Assembly: GCA_963556305.1 (NCBI GenBank)
Contig: OY745766.1
Location: 1,302,001 to 1,366,000, forward strand
Source of the DNA: Platismatia glauca
Lineage: Eukaryota; Ascomycota; Lecanoromycetes; Lecanorales; Parmeliaceae
Reading direction: 5' to 3'
DNA: 64,000 nt
Positions 1 to 9,462 of this stretch are shown piece after piece. Position 1 is the stretch's first letter; every line of letters starts with the position of its first letter. Below the pieces are notes generated by a model. It had not been told where the DNA came from. It saw only the letters and a list, made by a program, of their open reading frames with translations, and did not search any database. The position numbers were made by a program, and so were the translations under genes.

Positions 1-1960
1 TTCGATTCGGGGCCCATGTTAAGGGTCGTGACTTTCGTCCGCGTCAGGGCCTGCCTCGAAAATTGGCGCGCTGCTCCGACATCGAAGGTTTGCAAATAAG
101 AGGCATTTGGTGGCGTCATGGATGATGGTTTTGATGTAGTTGCAGGTGATACTGCCAGTAGCAGACGACCAGGGCCGGAAAAGGAGGCGCAAGCCGGACG
201 CCTAAACCTCTGGACTGCGCTCTTCTTCTGCGTCGCGGCCATCACAGTAGGTACAATAGGCAATGGCAGTCTCGCTTGCTGAGCAGCTGGTATCTGTATG
301 CCGGCGATGCTGAAGGTTGGTTGAAGTTCAGAGGTAGAAAGGATCATGGCAGAGTTGTCTGCCAATCGGACACCATAGGAAGATCCAAAAGGAGAGACAA
401 CAATACTTTCGATGGCAGCACCGAGATGAGGAAGGAATTGTCGGTGTTCCGTTTCTAGCTGCCAAAGCACAAGCGTAGTCTCCTGTCCTCCTGAGATGAC
501 ATAATTGCCTAAACATATTAGCAAATTCAGAGTTCGAAGTGAGAAACTCTTACCATCTGCAGACCACTTGACTGATTGAACTGCATTCCTATGCCAATGC
601 AGTCGCCGAGAGGTAAGGTCTATTGAGCTTCCTTTGCCTGCACGACGATCTCTTTTGATGATTTTCCGTAGCAGATCCTCGTATATATGGATGGAGCCTC
701 TTAGCCCTCCGATAACTACGTCGGTGACATTTGCCATTGACCTTACTCCATTGGGCATCTTTTGGATCTTCTCAAGCGGTCTAAACCTGACATCCATACT
801 GACTATATATTCTGGACACTCGATGACGTACCACATATATGAAACGTCTCTCAATGGGGACGGTGCGGGTTCGTCGGATACTCCAAACATCAGCTCTGAT
901 CCAGATGTGGCAACAATCACTCGACCATGGTCTAAGACCTTGACAGATGACAAAGCTTGCTGGTTTGTGAACAGTGTTTTGACATCAGTCTTCGCGCCAT
1001 CCTCACCGGCTGCGAGACGATGTACCGAAAGCAGCCACGGTCCATGCTGTTTCCTGTCCATTGTATATACCAGATCGCTACTAGGGTCGCCTAGATCCTG
1101 CGCTGCCGTCACCAAAGAATATATAGACGAGGATATTCTCCAGTGGCTTAGCCTCGAGCCTTCGATCCAGTCCCATTTTTCAATAGTCCCGGATATCGTC
1201 GAAAGATAAAGATGGCTCTGCGTTGTCGAAGAGAACGCAAATGCTGATATGCTATCATTTTTATGAATTTGAAGCTGGCGCACAAGGAGCGAAGTCGAAG
1301 TAGAATACACACTGATTGAAGTGCCATATGCAACCAATAGAAACCTTGAAAATGGACTTATCAGCATGCGAGGAATCATGCTTCTCAAAACGCAGTGACC
1401 TACTTCTCATCCGGAGAAAAGACTGGATCCACATCAAGCATTTGTCCTCCTACAGGCTCTGAGACTTTCCACGTCGCTGACTCGACGGCCTTCTTCTTGC
1501 TCTCCTTGCCATTTGCTCGTACGATTCTATCCCTGCGCTTCTCTTCCTTTGGCTTGTGCTTTTCTGCCAGCTTTTGACCGCTTTCTTTCTCTCGCTCTCT
1601 GCTTTCATGCCGATTACTTGATGTCGCCGTTTGCCCCTTCTCCACCAATTTCTTCTCTCGTATTCCCGACAATCCGGCATCGTCGTTGTCCTTTCCTGTA
1701 TTGGTTCCGTCCTCACGCCCTGACTCGTCTCGCTGCGGTTTCTCTAAGGTTGCCTTTTCTCGCTTTGCAAGCTTGCGGACGAGCTTCTTGTTCCTCCTAC
1801 CGAGAGACACATGAGCAGATTCCTCGGCACCAGTGGGGTCTGGCGCAGCCGTCCAAGGACCTTTGGCTTGTGATGCTCTCGTCTTCTGCTTCTTGACTTT
1901 TTTCGGTTGCTCGGGAGTGGCAGACGCTTCGTCTGCCGTCTCGCGTTTCCTTTTCGACAT
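1..1960 (-). CDS. UTP17: U3 snoRNP / SSU-processome WD40 protein Utp17 (Nan1, WDR75-like), 3' part outside window
   Basis: Expected role: component of the t-UTP/U3 snoRNP subcomplex that couples rDNA transcription to early 18S pre-rRNA processing in the nucleolus. The first ~185 residues are Lys/Arg/Glu-rich and disordered, starting MSKRKRET. After an intron at 1357-1403 comes a beta-propeller-like region (FLLVAYGTSISVYS; then LHWHRNAVQSVKWSADG joined to NYVISGGQETTLVLWQLE), the conserved WD repeat of this family. A second intron of 45 bp at 509-553 restores that motif exactly. The ATG at 1960 is chosen as the first in-frame ATG. The gene continues past base 1, so the C-terminal propeller is missing. 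It is divergent from RPB10. Family call is by motif recall; another nucleolar WD40 protein is the main alternative. Confidence 0.85.
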
Positions 1961-2219
1961 TGTCAATCACGGAGAGATCTAGAGAGCAGTTGAAGTCACT
2001 CTTCGACAGTCCGCAACGGTTCGATCGTAATGTTCATTCTGACCGTGGAGACTGAAATTTCGAAAGTCGACTCGTCGAATGCAATACCCGCAGGGCTGAC
2101 TGACTTCCGAAGATCTACCGAATTAATTTGACGCAAACACAGATCAATCTTTAGCAAATTCGCTCCCATAATAACTCTTGAGATCCACATCCTGCGACTT
2201 CGAAAGCTGATCGCACAAG
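1961..2219. promoter_or_regulatory. Shared divergent promoter of UTP17 and RPB10
   Basis: Only 259 bp separate the UTP17 ATG (minus) from the RPB10 ATG (plus), so both 5' UTRs and core promoters must lie here. I see no convincing TATA box. The pairing of an rRNA-processing gene with a subunit shared by RNA polymerases I, II and III suggests co-regulation with ribosome production; that is inference. Confidence 0.6.
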
Positions 2220-2609
2220 ATGATCATCCCCGTCCGTTGTTTCTCGTGCGGCAAGGTACATAGGCACCTCGAAACTAAAGCCCGTGGATGTTTTATCTGA
2301 CTCTAGATTCTAGGTGATTGGGGATATGTGGGAGAGCTACCTTAGGATGCTAGACGCTGGCATCGCAGACGGGTGAGGGAAACGCTGATTTGCTGCTATT
2401 AGTTGAGAGTCTAATATGCTCTGTAGCGATGCCATGGATAAGCTAGGATGCAAGCGCTTTTGTTGCCGGCGCATGATCATGACACACGTGGATTTGATCG
2501 AGAAACTGCTCAAGTCAGTATATACGCTCTTAAAGAGGACTTGTGAACTAATGTGGCACTTAGATACGACCCCTCGGAGCGAGCTCGACTGAAAGCCCAG
2601 GGAACATGA
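2220..2609 (+). CDS. RPB10: RNA polymerases I, II and III shared subunit RPABC5 (Rpb10)
   Basis: A 75-residue zinc-binding core subunit present in all three nuclear RNA polymerases. Four exons: 2220-2255, 2314-2372, 2427-2513, 2564-2609. Joined, they give the family hallmarks MIIPVRCFSCGK (zinc ligands C7 and C10), LGCKRFCCRRMIMTHVDLI (the CC ligand pair at 44-45) and the end KYDPSERARL. The usual family length is about 70. All four exons are too short to stand out as open reading frames, so the gene is easily missed. The third intron uses the donor GTCAGT, the only one that restores EKLLKYDP. It is divergent from UTP17. Identification is near certain; exact splice points are inferred. Confidence 0.95.
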
Positions 2610-3051
2610 CAGGACTACAAGGAAGAAAGCAGTGAATCGAGAGATATTGCAGAACTTTATCAGGAAGATATACAAATGCTTTCACACAGGCGTTGGAGTT
2701 GGCACGGCGTTACCAGCATACCTCACCTGGCGTATTGAGGCTACCTAGGAAAGGGAGCGTTTAGACCCGAAGTCGGAGGCCGGCATCAGTCATACGATTT
2801 TGATACCAGGAAATGGCGGTGCATGTCACCGATAGAGAACGGTTCCAAGCCAGAACGCATTGTTTGTTCGTGAATTGAGCCATTGTCCCTATGTGCCATC
2901 ATCATTTCTGCCGTGTTTTACTGACATCGCAGCTAAATCTAATGAATGGTGCCGTGGATTAGCCGACTTTTATTCCTCCACAACTCCTGTACCATTTCTT
3001 TGAGCTACGTATCTTGAATGCACTCCTAATTGCACACCCGCAATCGCCGTT
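2610..3051. other. Intergenic spacer, no gene seen
   Basis: Tandem spacer between RPB10 and the DUF1479 gene. It holds the RPB10 3' UTR and the DUF1479 promoter; no open frame or repeat supports a further gene. Confidence 0.6.
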
Positions 3052-5202
3052 ATGATGTTACTGAGGATGCGCAAGCTCGGAGAATGTTTGCGAGCTAGGG
3101 TTCCAGGCGCTTCCTTACCCAGAACCGCGAAGCGGCGGGCAACCTCTGCATATCCGAGCAAGGCCGCTGGAGACATATCGAGTGTCTTCCCCTCCCTATC
3201 TGGCGTCGATAGTCCGCCACTGCCTAGACGGTTTGCAGACGTAAAGAGACGGCTAATACAGGGCCGTGAAGACCGTGTGAGAGACAGTTGGCATCGGTTG
3301 CTAGTAGCTTTACGCAAGGATATCGAAATTATTAAGGCATTGGGCTCAAGAGTCATACCAGAGCTCGAATTCCGAGACATGCACGACTTGGAGAAAAGGA
3401 CGACGTTTCGTGATGGCCTACGCAAACGAGGTGTTGGTCTCATCAGAGGCGTAGTGTCGGAGCAGGAAGCATTGGGTTGGAAAGAGCTGCTGAAGAGATA
3501 CATCCGGAACAACCCTTCGACAAAAGGTAGCAACTATCTCGTCTCTTTTATTGGCGCTGCTCCCCCTTCTGTTGTTTGCGCGCTTTGAGGTCCTGGCCGA
3601 GGAAGAGCGACAGGTCTTTGACGCTCTTTTAGTCTCGCTTGTCACGTATTCTGGGCCTGAAGCCCGGATCATCGTTCGCACTCTCACTTTGCTTCCTTGA
3701 ATGCGGCAAATAAGACTGGATTCAATCTCACAAGTAAGCATCGAGTCATGAGCTCTTGCCTCATAATTGCGAGCAAAGATACTTCTAAAGCCGCTATCAT
3801 CTTTACGACGTTCTCATTTTCCCCCAATCATACATACGACCGTCTTTTAGTGTCCATATCTCATTCGACTCTAGGGTTTCCGGCCGAGAACCCCACCGTA
3901 TACGAGCTCTACTGGTCACCCTCCCAAGTCCTCGCCCGCGCTCATCCCAACCTGATTCGAACCCAAGCATTTCTCATGTCTCATTGGCATTCTGCCAATA
4001 AGTCTGCCCGGATATCCACTGCTCACCCTGTTGCGTATGCTGATCGCCTTCGTATACGGCAGCCCGGTGATGTTGGATTTGCGCTCGGTCCGCATATTGA
4101 TAGTGGGAGCTGTGAGCGGTGGGTATGTACTCTTTGAAATGAAATTTTCTTTATGTGGACCGCTCTGCGAGTCACGAGACATGTCCCGGGAATTAAATGT
4201 TTTCCGAACCCCCTTTGGGTTGTCTCATTGCTCGTATATTTGCCTTGAAGAAGGAAAGCTGACTCCGAAATCTTTCCAGGAAGAGAATGGGTATGGCAAA
4301 GGTGGGGTCTACGACGAGATTTTTCGGGGAGATTGGGAATCATATGACCCTTGGGAGAGTAGCTGCCGATTACCTGTTGTCTCTGACCTCTACAATGGTG
4401 CCGGGGCTTGTTCAATGTTCCGCATGTTCCAAGGTTGGCTTTCTATGTCTACCACCAGCGCAGGGGAAGGGACCTTGATGGTTAATCCGCTACTGGGGAA
4501 GGCAACAGCCTACTTTCTGCTTCGACCTTTCTTCCATCCGAGAAAGGGTCCGAAAGAAGCGTTGGGATCAGGTTTCCTCGATTTCGATAATTGGAGCCTA
4601 GAGGACGAGACGACCTCAGTGTTGCATGGAGCTGTTCCTTCTAATTGTCAAGAGCTGAACACGGCGTTACATCCCCACCTTGGGCTCCAAGATACCATGA
4701 CACATGTCCCACAGGTTCGACCTGGAGATTATGTAGCATGGCATTGCGATAGTAAGTTGAGCATCTTACAGTTGAAACTTCTGGGAGCTTTAGTGATATA
4801 CTGGATAGCGATACATGCCGTCGATAAGACCCACGCTGGTAAGGACGATTCAAGCGTGATGTACATCCCAGCGTGCCCGCTGACGGAAGCCAACGCTGAG
4901 AATCTGGTGCGTCAAAGGGAGGCATTCTTTGAAGGTACATCTCCACCTGATGGCCATGAGACCAAGATCTACAAGCTTACTGATGTGACGTGGTAGGAAC
5001 GCCAGGTCCGGATTTCCCCTCAGGCGTAGGCGAAAGCCAGCATCTGGGTCGCTTGACTCTAGACTTTGTGATGCAGAATATCGATATTGGGGCTCAGCGT
5101 GCTATGGGACTCACAAGATACGATGTTGGTCAGAAGGGTCTACCTGAGCAAGAGCGCCAGATGCTGCAGAAGGCAAATGCGATTCTGGGGTTTGACCAGT
5201 AG
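3052..5202 (+). CDS. DUF1479 family protein (YbiU/Gig1-like)
   Basis: Predicted 508 residues in five exons: 3052-3526, 3875-4122, 4280-4751, 4809-4934, 4997-5202. Joined exons give uninterrupted family motifs: KGFPAENPTVYELYWSPSQ across intron 1, GPHIDSGSCERW before intron 2, WHCDTIHAVD across intron 3 and FFEGTPGPDFPSG across intron 4. HIDSG and the later WHCDTIH fit the double-stranded beta-helix iron-ligand pattern suspected for this family, which resembles Fe(II)/2-oxoglutarate oxygenases. The reaction is unknown; Candida Gig1 is induced by N-acetylglucosamine. The first ~40 residues are Arg/Ser/Ala-rich without acids and could be a mitochondrial targeting peptide. Intron 1 (348 bp) is several times longer than the others. 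Introns 3 and 4 have lengths or frames that allow read-through, so ORF-only models would be wrong here. Confidence 0.9.
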
Positions 5203-5226
5203 AGAATGTGGAATCAAGACCGTTAG

Positions 5227-5619
5227 AAATGATGCGAGAAAGAGTGGGATGGTGGTAAGCGTTGGTGTATCTGAGAGAATAAAGACCACCACATTATTCA
5301 AATCAAGTCTTACCATTACGGCCGATGAATTGTCGTCCATCGCCGAAAGCTGGTCCTGATTTTCTACGAGAAGCTGACCTGGAGTCTCGGTGATGGACGT
5401 GGTCCCCGACTCGCCACGACACCATTTGGATACATTGACTCTCTAATCCGTGAGGGGAACATCAATCCACTAGCCAGGTACGCGTTGACCGCATTAGATG
5501 AGCAAGTGCAGGTCTCATCTTGGCCCTCTATTTGGCCCAAAGGGGCTCCGAGTCCGAGAAGGGCAAAGCGAGTGGTCCTCCGACTGGAAATCACGATGAC
5601 GTTGCGGCGAGTTGTATAA
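5227..5619 (+). pseudogene. Degenerate nitrilase-family fragment
   Basis: Begins 25 bp after the DUF1479 stop. One frame reads RKSGMVVSVGVSER, the usual first half of a nitrilase with its VGxSER block. Near 5325-5335 the similarity moves to another frame: VVHRRKLVLIFYEKLTW (catalytic-Lys block, with PT changed to LI), GDGRGPRL, then NINPLARYALTALDEQVQV and SSWPSIW. The segment that should carry the catalytic Cys (CWEN) reads IREGN, so the nucleophile is lost. There is no start codon and the frame ends in TAA at 5617. Relatives hydrolyse nitriles or hydrate cyanide; this copy can do neither. The C-terminal third is absent or unrecognisable. Confidence 0.75.
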
Positions 5620-6156
5620 GGTCAGCTGCACACTGTTTCGGAGCGAAGCGCTTCGGAATCTCCCGCGCAGGCCATCTTGGTAACGAGAGTATGGACGGGA
5701 TCTTGCGTATTTCCGGGGATTCCGGTTGTCCCTCAATGCTGCGGCAGACATCCTGTGCTGCAAGTATGTTTCTGGACCGACTGGCTCCTTGCATCCATCG
5801 TTCGCAATAGACGGGCAGACCGATGCGGTGAAGGTGAAGGCGATGATCGGAAATGGAGAAGACGCACCGTATGCATACCTATCCTCGGAGTCCTTGTTTA
5901 TTCCGGAGACACAATCTTGGGTCTTGAGACTTGTCTTGGGGTTTCGAAGTTCGAAAGTCGTTCCCAGGCTCGGTACCATCTCAAATCGGCAATACTGACT
6001 GCAAAATTATGGCCGACTGCGTGGAAGGAGAGCAATGCCGTGATATCACTCGATCTCAGGATCGATCGAAGCCGCAGACTATCCATGAGCGTCTCAACGC
6101 CAAAGGTAAACCTAGACGATCAAAGAAAGAACGGCTTCTGAATCCGCGAGAATGTT
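5620..6156. other. Unassigned spacer after the nitrilase relic
   Basis: Several overlapping frames of 60-150 codons exist on both strands, none with recognisable motifs. It may be further decayed nitrilase sequence or the 3' flank of the secreted gene on the minus strand. Confidence 0.4.
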
Positions 6157-7214
6157 TCAGACCTGACAATGGCGGCGTCTCATGCACATGCAATTATACG
6201 ATTCCAGGAACATGTGCAGGATTAAGTAAGTACGTGAACACGAACGCTCCAAAGCTTTCCCCGTCCCGCTTGCTCCCACCGTCGTCATGACCAGAAGTTT
6301 CCTCCAACAGCGAGCACGCTGTGACTCTCCACACTGCCCCGCCGGGATCTTCGCCGAATTCGCAAGCGAACACGCAGCGCTGATCAACCCAAACACCCCC
6401 CCAACAACACCGCCTATCCCCGGAATCGCTCCCCCAATCGCGCTGGCCGCGCCCAAATCTCCCGTCACGGCGCAAAACCCTTTCTGCAGCGTCGGGATCG
6501 AAACGGACACGTGCATGAACCCCTGCACGTTATCCTGCCCGCTGACGAACCGGTCGAGGTTGATCGCGCTCGTCAGCGTCGCGAGGTCGCACGACCCCGC
6601 CCGGTTCATGCTGGAGCTCGGCGCGTCCTCGGGCCCCGGTCCCACTTCGCGCCGGCGGCCGCGACGGCCTGGACCGCGGCGATGAAGTCGCCCTGGAACT
6701 GCAGGTCGTAGCTGCCGGTCGCGGCGATGGCGAGGTCTTCGGGGATGGGCTCGCGGCCGGCGAGGCCGGGGGCCGGGAGCATCCATTGGATGGGGATGTT
6801 GACGGGGCCGCCGATGCAGGAGGCTTCGCCGGGCGGGCACAGGGTGGACAGGTTCCCGAGCGTGATGGCCGGGTGGACGTCGCAGCCCCAGACGAGGCTG
6901 TGGTCGTAGATCTCGAGGTAGGTGGTGACGTTTGAGGATTCGCGTTTGCCGAGGCCGTCGAAGCGCCGGCTGTAGTCGTCGGTGCCGGGCTCCATGCCCC
7001 GTTTGAAGCGCATGTCCCAGTTGCCCAGGTCGTTGATGTAGGATTCGCAGTTGGGAGAACCGTTGCAGCGCTTGATGCGGGCTGGTAGTTCGGGCTTTTG
7101 GCGCCACCAGTCATCGGTGCCGCGGTCGACTATAAAGGCATGGTTTTCGGTGTTGAAGAGGGGAGTTGATACCGCTGCTGTGGCGAGAAGGGTGAGGAGT
7201 AAGAGGGAGAGCAT
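6157..7214 (-). CDS. Secreted protein of unknown function, with a frame change
   Basis: Starts with a clear signal peptide (MLSLLLLTLLATAAVS), then a ~185-residue region with Cys pairs (KRCNGSPNCESY; STLCPPGEASCIGG) and two Lys-Arg sites (RFKRGM, LGKRES) that could be Kex2 cuts. The second part is in another frame: SSMNRAGSCDLATLTSAI, then a Gly/Ala-rich hydrophobic segment (AIGGAIPGIGGVVGG) like a glycine zipper or membrane-active helix, then CSLANSAKIPAGQC. The two halves join if a 35-bp GT-AG segment near 6612-6646 is removed, which is shorter than a normal intron, so a real frameshift is equally possible. The C-terminal end is uncertain; two frames stay open to 6157 and 6194. No family recognised. 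GC content is higher than in its surroundings. Confidence 0.6.
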
Positions 7215-7335
7215 TTTCAGATCGATGCTTGAGAGACGGTGCGTAGAGGAGACGTGTGCCTACGAGATGTGTACGAGGGGAACGTGGTATAACGCAGAGG
7301 GAAAGAGGCCTTGCTCTATCGGCCATGGCCTGTAC

Positions 7336-7345
7336 TTTATATAAG
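7336..7345 (-). promoter_or_regulatory. TATA box of the secreted-protein gene
   Basis: The minus strand reads CTTATATAAA here, about 120-130 bp upstream of the ATG at 7214. Position and sequence fit a strong core promoter, as often seen for inducible secreted proteins. Confidence 0.5.
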
Positions 7346-9462
7346 ACAGTGTCTTCTGGAGAACGAAAAAACTATTCATGGCGAGGCGTGCGTTTGAGAT
7401 CCACAGAGCTGCTGTGTCAAACCACACCCGGAAGAGCTGCGCTTGCGAGTCTACAAGTCAGAACATCAAGCTACGAGACCATGCACGGAGTACAGGACCG
7501 TCATGAAACCACCAATCGCAGGCGTTTTGGGGACGACGCCATCCGAGGGGCGTACGCGACGTGTGCCATGATGCCACCAGCCCCCACCAGCCCATTGCAG
7601 GTCAGCCTCATATGTCAGTGACTGTCGCAGAGGGGAATGATCAGCATCGAGAAAGTTCGTCAGGAAAACTTATCGGGAAGCGAAGCATCATGAAACACTG
7701 ATTCCTAGAGTACCCAGATCAGGGTAGTGCTCGGGTGAGGGGATAGGTAGCTGCAATGTTCCATGGGTCAAGGCCAAGCATGTTGGAGACGTGACACCGT
7801 ATCTACTCATGGCGTGAATAGAGCATATTCTGATCGACTTGCCGTCGGAGAATGCAACATATCTCCCCGACCAGAATATAAGAGCAAGGCGCATCTCTCC
7901 CTACGTGCTCATGTCCACCATCGAAAGGGACATCTTGGTCCAAGCTTGGGAGAAGCACCCAAATGGTCGACCGAAGAAAGAGCTGCCCAGCGGTTCTGGA
8001 AAGCGCGAGTCCATAAGACAAGCCGCAGTAATGGAATGGTTCCGGTAGTGCTTGAAGCACGGAGCTTGGTTTTTGCGACTTGTTAGGTAGGAGTTGCGAT
8101 TGCCAACAACAGGTCGATCCAATCCTTGCTTGCGGGAACCAGGGGTCTCTTCTGCCAGTCTGCTACCTGCTAAGGTTATCTATAGTCGCGATCTAAAATC
8201 TGTAGGTAAGTACTTTACTGCTGCTTCCGTCATTCTATTGTCACGTTGTGACTTTGAGCAGAAAAGCTAGAACATTAGACGAAGCATTACTTAGGCGCGG
8301 GAACGCAGGGCAAAAGCTGGGGTAGACGAGCTGTGCCGTGCCATCTCCCGCCTTTGGTGAAACCTTTTGCACGGGGACTGGGAAAGCTGATCAGCCGATG
8401 GCAGAGACACCAATGGGTGATAAGACAAGTGATGTGTAGAGAGCGATGACGAAGAGGAAAGGGGCCGTCAAAATGTCTAATACTCCACAAGCGAGACCCA
8501 AGACAGAATGCCATGGCGCCACCAGCACAAGCACCATGGATTATGGAATGCAGAAGGAGTATGGCTTCCTTTCTTCACTTTCACGCAACCTTCTCACATC
8601 TCCTGAACCATGGCCTCAGGCCCAAGCACTATCGTTCCACTCTCGATCGATTGGGCCTGCCCGTCAGCTTCGACATTTCGGACCGACGACGACGAAAAGC
8701 CATGCACCTTTTCACTTTTTGCACTTTGGTACCGTGTGACCCTACCCTCCGCGACGCCAGCTTCAACCCCTTTACGTAACGAACTATCCACGTCGCTGAA
8801 ATCGATGCCTTTCAACGTCCGGAGAATAGGCCATGCCATGTTTGACCACGCACATGCGGCGTGCGAAGCTGAAGCAGGCGGCGCGTAACTCAACATAGCG
8901 CTAAGCCGAAAGTAGAAACGGGGTTTCGCTCTGTGTTGCGGTCGAGGTGGGCTCAGGCGATGGGGTTCCGGGCAGAAGGTTATCTCGAGTAGGTAGACAC
9001 ACTTTCAGAATTCTACCAGCAGAAGGAGCACAGAGGATCTTGGGCCTCAGCTTTCTTGGATTGGCACTGTTCAGCGTTCAGGAGAATATTACTGAAAAAG
9101 CGACGGCAATGGAAGAGCGATATCGACTTTTTTCTTTCTCGATATCTGCTACCTACTACCTCTATTCAAGTTCTTGCGTCAAAAAGTGCTAGAGTAATAG
9201 CGATGTTGGCCGTGTGCTGAAGCCAACTTTGGTAAAAGACAAGCTTTCTTTCAACGCCTAGAAGACACGTGTTATTAAGCCACCCTTGTGACTTGATATC
9301 GTACATTATCATTAGTATGTCCAACCAAAGCCTGAGACCCGAATGATTGCTACACGTTTGCGCCTTGCCATAGGACCAAATAAAAACGAACGGTATAAGG
9401 AAAGGTGAGCACAGAGTCGAAAACTAGAAGAGCGAACAGCGAGAGCGTACACAAGTCAACTT
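7346..9462. other. Gene-poor stretch
   Basis: About 2.1 kb with only short overlapping frames on both strands. The best candidate is 8610-8888 plus (92 codons), but it has no recognisable domain and an equally long antisense frame. TAGGTAGG-type motifs occur near 8085 and 8205. I see no RNA gene or repeat. Confidence 0.5.

Noticed and set aside
2970..3533. 187-codon minus-strand frame
   Set aside because: Antisense of DUF1479 exon 1, which has strong family motifs on the plus strand.
8594..8896. Pair of overlapping ~100-codon frames on both strands
   Set aside because: Neither strand shows a domain, and sense/antisense open frames of this size arise by chance.
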